DNA of 64,000 bases, from positions 1-64,000 of the forward strand of contig JAQWUU010000043.1 of the NCBI GenBank assembly GCA_029241985.1, read 5' to 3'. A model generated the notes under the pieces. That model was not told where the DNA came from and did no database searches. It worked only from the letters and a program-made list of their open reading frames with translations. Shown here piece by piece: positions 63,361 to 64,000 of the stretch. The stretch comes from Aquiluna sp. (GTDB lineage Bacteria > Actinomycetota > Actinomycetes > Actinomycetales > Microbacteriaceae). Both the position numbers and the translations under genes were made by a program. Every line of letters begins with the position of its first letter. Position 1 is the stretch's first letter.

Positions 63361-64000
63361 TAGAACTAGACGACAACGGAGTTGCAACAGGTAAGACCGG
63401 TGTTGAATCCACCATGAGCTACCACGAGCTGAACGCCATGATCAACCTTTGGGATACCGAAGGAAAGATGCAGCTTGAAAAAGACAAGCTTGCGGTTCGC
63501 AAATACTTTCTAGATCACGTCAACCAGAACACAGTGTTCTTCCACTCTCTCAAAGAGCGCTTAGATTATTTGGTTGAGAACGAGTACTACGAAAAAGAGA
63601 TTCTCGACCAGTACAGCTTTGAGTTCATCGAAGAACTTGAAAAGCTTGCCTACTCAAAGAAATTCCGTTTCGCAGCCTTCATGGGTGCATATAAGTTCTA
63701 CACCGGCTACGCGCTAAAGACCTTTGATGGTGAGCGCTACCTAGAGCGCTTCGAAGACCGCGTTGTAATGGTTGCCCTAGCTCTAGCCGAGGGCAAGGAA
63801 GACATCGCCGTTTCAATGGTTGAAGAAATCATCGCCGGTCGCTTTCAGCCAGCAACTCCAACTTTCTTGAACTGCGGTAAAAAGCAGCGCGGTGAGTTTG
63901 TATCCTGCTTCTTGCTTCGCATTGAAGACAACATGGAGTCAATCTCCAGGGCTATCAACTCAGCTCTGCAACTTTCAAAGCGTGGCGGAGGTGTTGCGCT
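63345..64000 (+). CDS. nrdE: ribonucleotide reductase class Ib alpha subunit, N-terminal part
   Basis: Not in the ORF track because it runs off the window. GTG 63345 overlaps nrdI by 16 bases; ATG 63414 is an alternative start. About 218 residues are seen: [90 protein letters not shown] and SKRGGGVA. These are nearly identical to actinobacterial NrdE. It reduces ribonucleoside diphosphates to deoxy forms; nrdF should follow. Confidence 0.95.
   Translation, partial: MANQIVELDDNGVATGKTGVESTMSYHELNAMINLWDTEGKMQLEKDKLAVRKYFLDHVNQNTVFFHSLKERLDYLVENEYYEKEILDQYSFEFIEELEKLAYSKKFRFAAFMGAYKFYTGYALKTFDGERYLERFEDRVVMVALALAEGKEDIAVSMVEEIIAGRFQPATPTFLNCGKKQRGEFVSCFLLRIEDNMESISRAINSALQLSKRGGGVA

Noticed and set aside
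1-64000. CRISPR arrays, insertion sequences, phage genes
   Set aside because: No regularly spaced repeats, transposase, integrase or phage structural motifs were seen on reading through the window.

Overview
The window reads as chromosome of a small-genome, medium-GC actinobacterium. The Tad locus running into topA, tmk and holB with acs beside it, the ffs-dnaX-recR-lysC-asd string, the PASTA-type penicillin-binding protein, the CebR-like operator and frequent GTG/TTG starts all point to Actinobacteria. Compact gene spacing, a heliorhodopsin and a laminarin-type glucan locus suggest a planktonic Microbacteriaceae (Luna/Aquiluna/Rhodoluna-like). That lineage is inferred from gene content; no search was run.

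Layout. 1-1.2 kb: end of an ABC-2 permease and an MpaB-type oxygenase. 1.3-9.9 kb: a membrane protein, then a minus-strand block in which a minimal Tad set (tadA, one TadB/C, Flp, TadE, TadG) runs into topA-tmk-holB and a secreted S33 peptidase. 10.3-21.5 kb: acs, a GNAT protein, RidA with a small DUF4177 partner missed by the ORF track, a bifunctional PBP, a phosphoesterase, then asd-lysC-recR-dnaX with the SRP RNA upstream. 21.8-23.4 kb: tRNA-Ser(GGA) and a 1.5 kb mini-island bounded by a 24-bp repeat of the tRNA 3' end and carrying one cysteine-synthase-like gene. 23.4-24.0 kb: a DUF2892 protein and a truncated TDT-type gene under a perfect CsoR/CstR-like palindrome.

24.2-30.9 kb: a beta-glucan locus (binding protein, two permeases, LacI regulator, GH1 beta-glucosidase, GH16 lipoprotein) under a perfect LacI-type palindrome. 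The secreted GH16 enzyme would cut the polymer, the ABC importer would bring in oligomers and GH1 would release glucose; the ATPase is not in the window. 31-34.5 kb: an NMT1/THI5-type ABC importer. 34.8-37.2 kb: small genes, including a vapBC-type toxin-antitoxin pair and a LON-domain protein. 37.3-39.3 kb: DUF427 and an iron-sulfur photolyase. 39.4-44.1 kb: a xylose-type ABC importer with a divergent ROK regulator.

44.1-52.5 kb: heliorhodopsin, DUF1801, MMSA dehydrogenase, HrpA, and a three-gene operon of a winged-helix regulator, an SbtA-like bicarbonate permease and an SbtB-like PII protein. 52.6-62.3 kb: a class III aminotransferase, membrane transporters, a receiver-less PhoB-type regulator, a monoglyceride-lipase-like hydrolase, threonine aldolase, gnd, an EamA transporter and a Bcr/CflA efflux pump preceded by what looks like the tail of a lost Dyp-type peroxidase. 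62.7-64 kb: nrdH-nrdI-nrdE (running off the end) behind a candidate NrdR box.

The most notable content is the light and carbon theme between 37 and 53 kb (photolyase, heliorhodopsin, SbtA/SbtB pair) and the tiny tRNA-Ser island next to what looks like a decayed sulfur-stress cluster.
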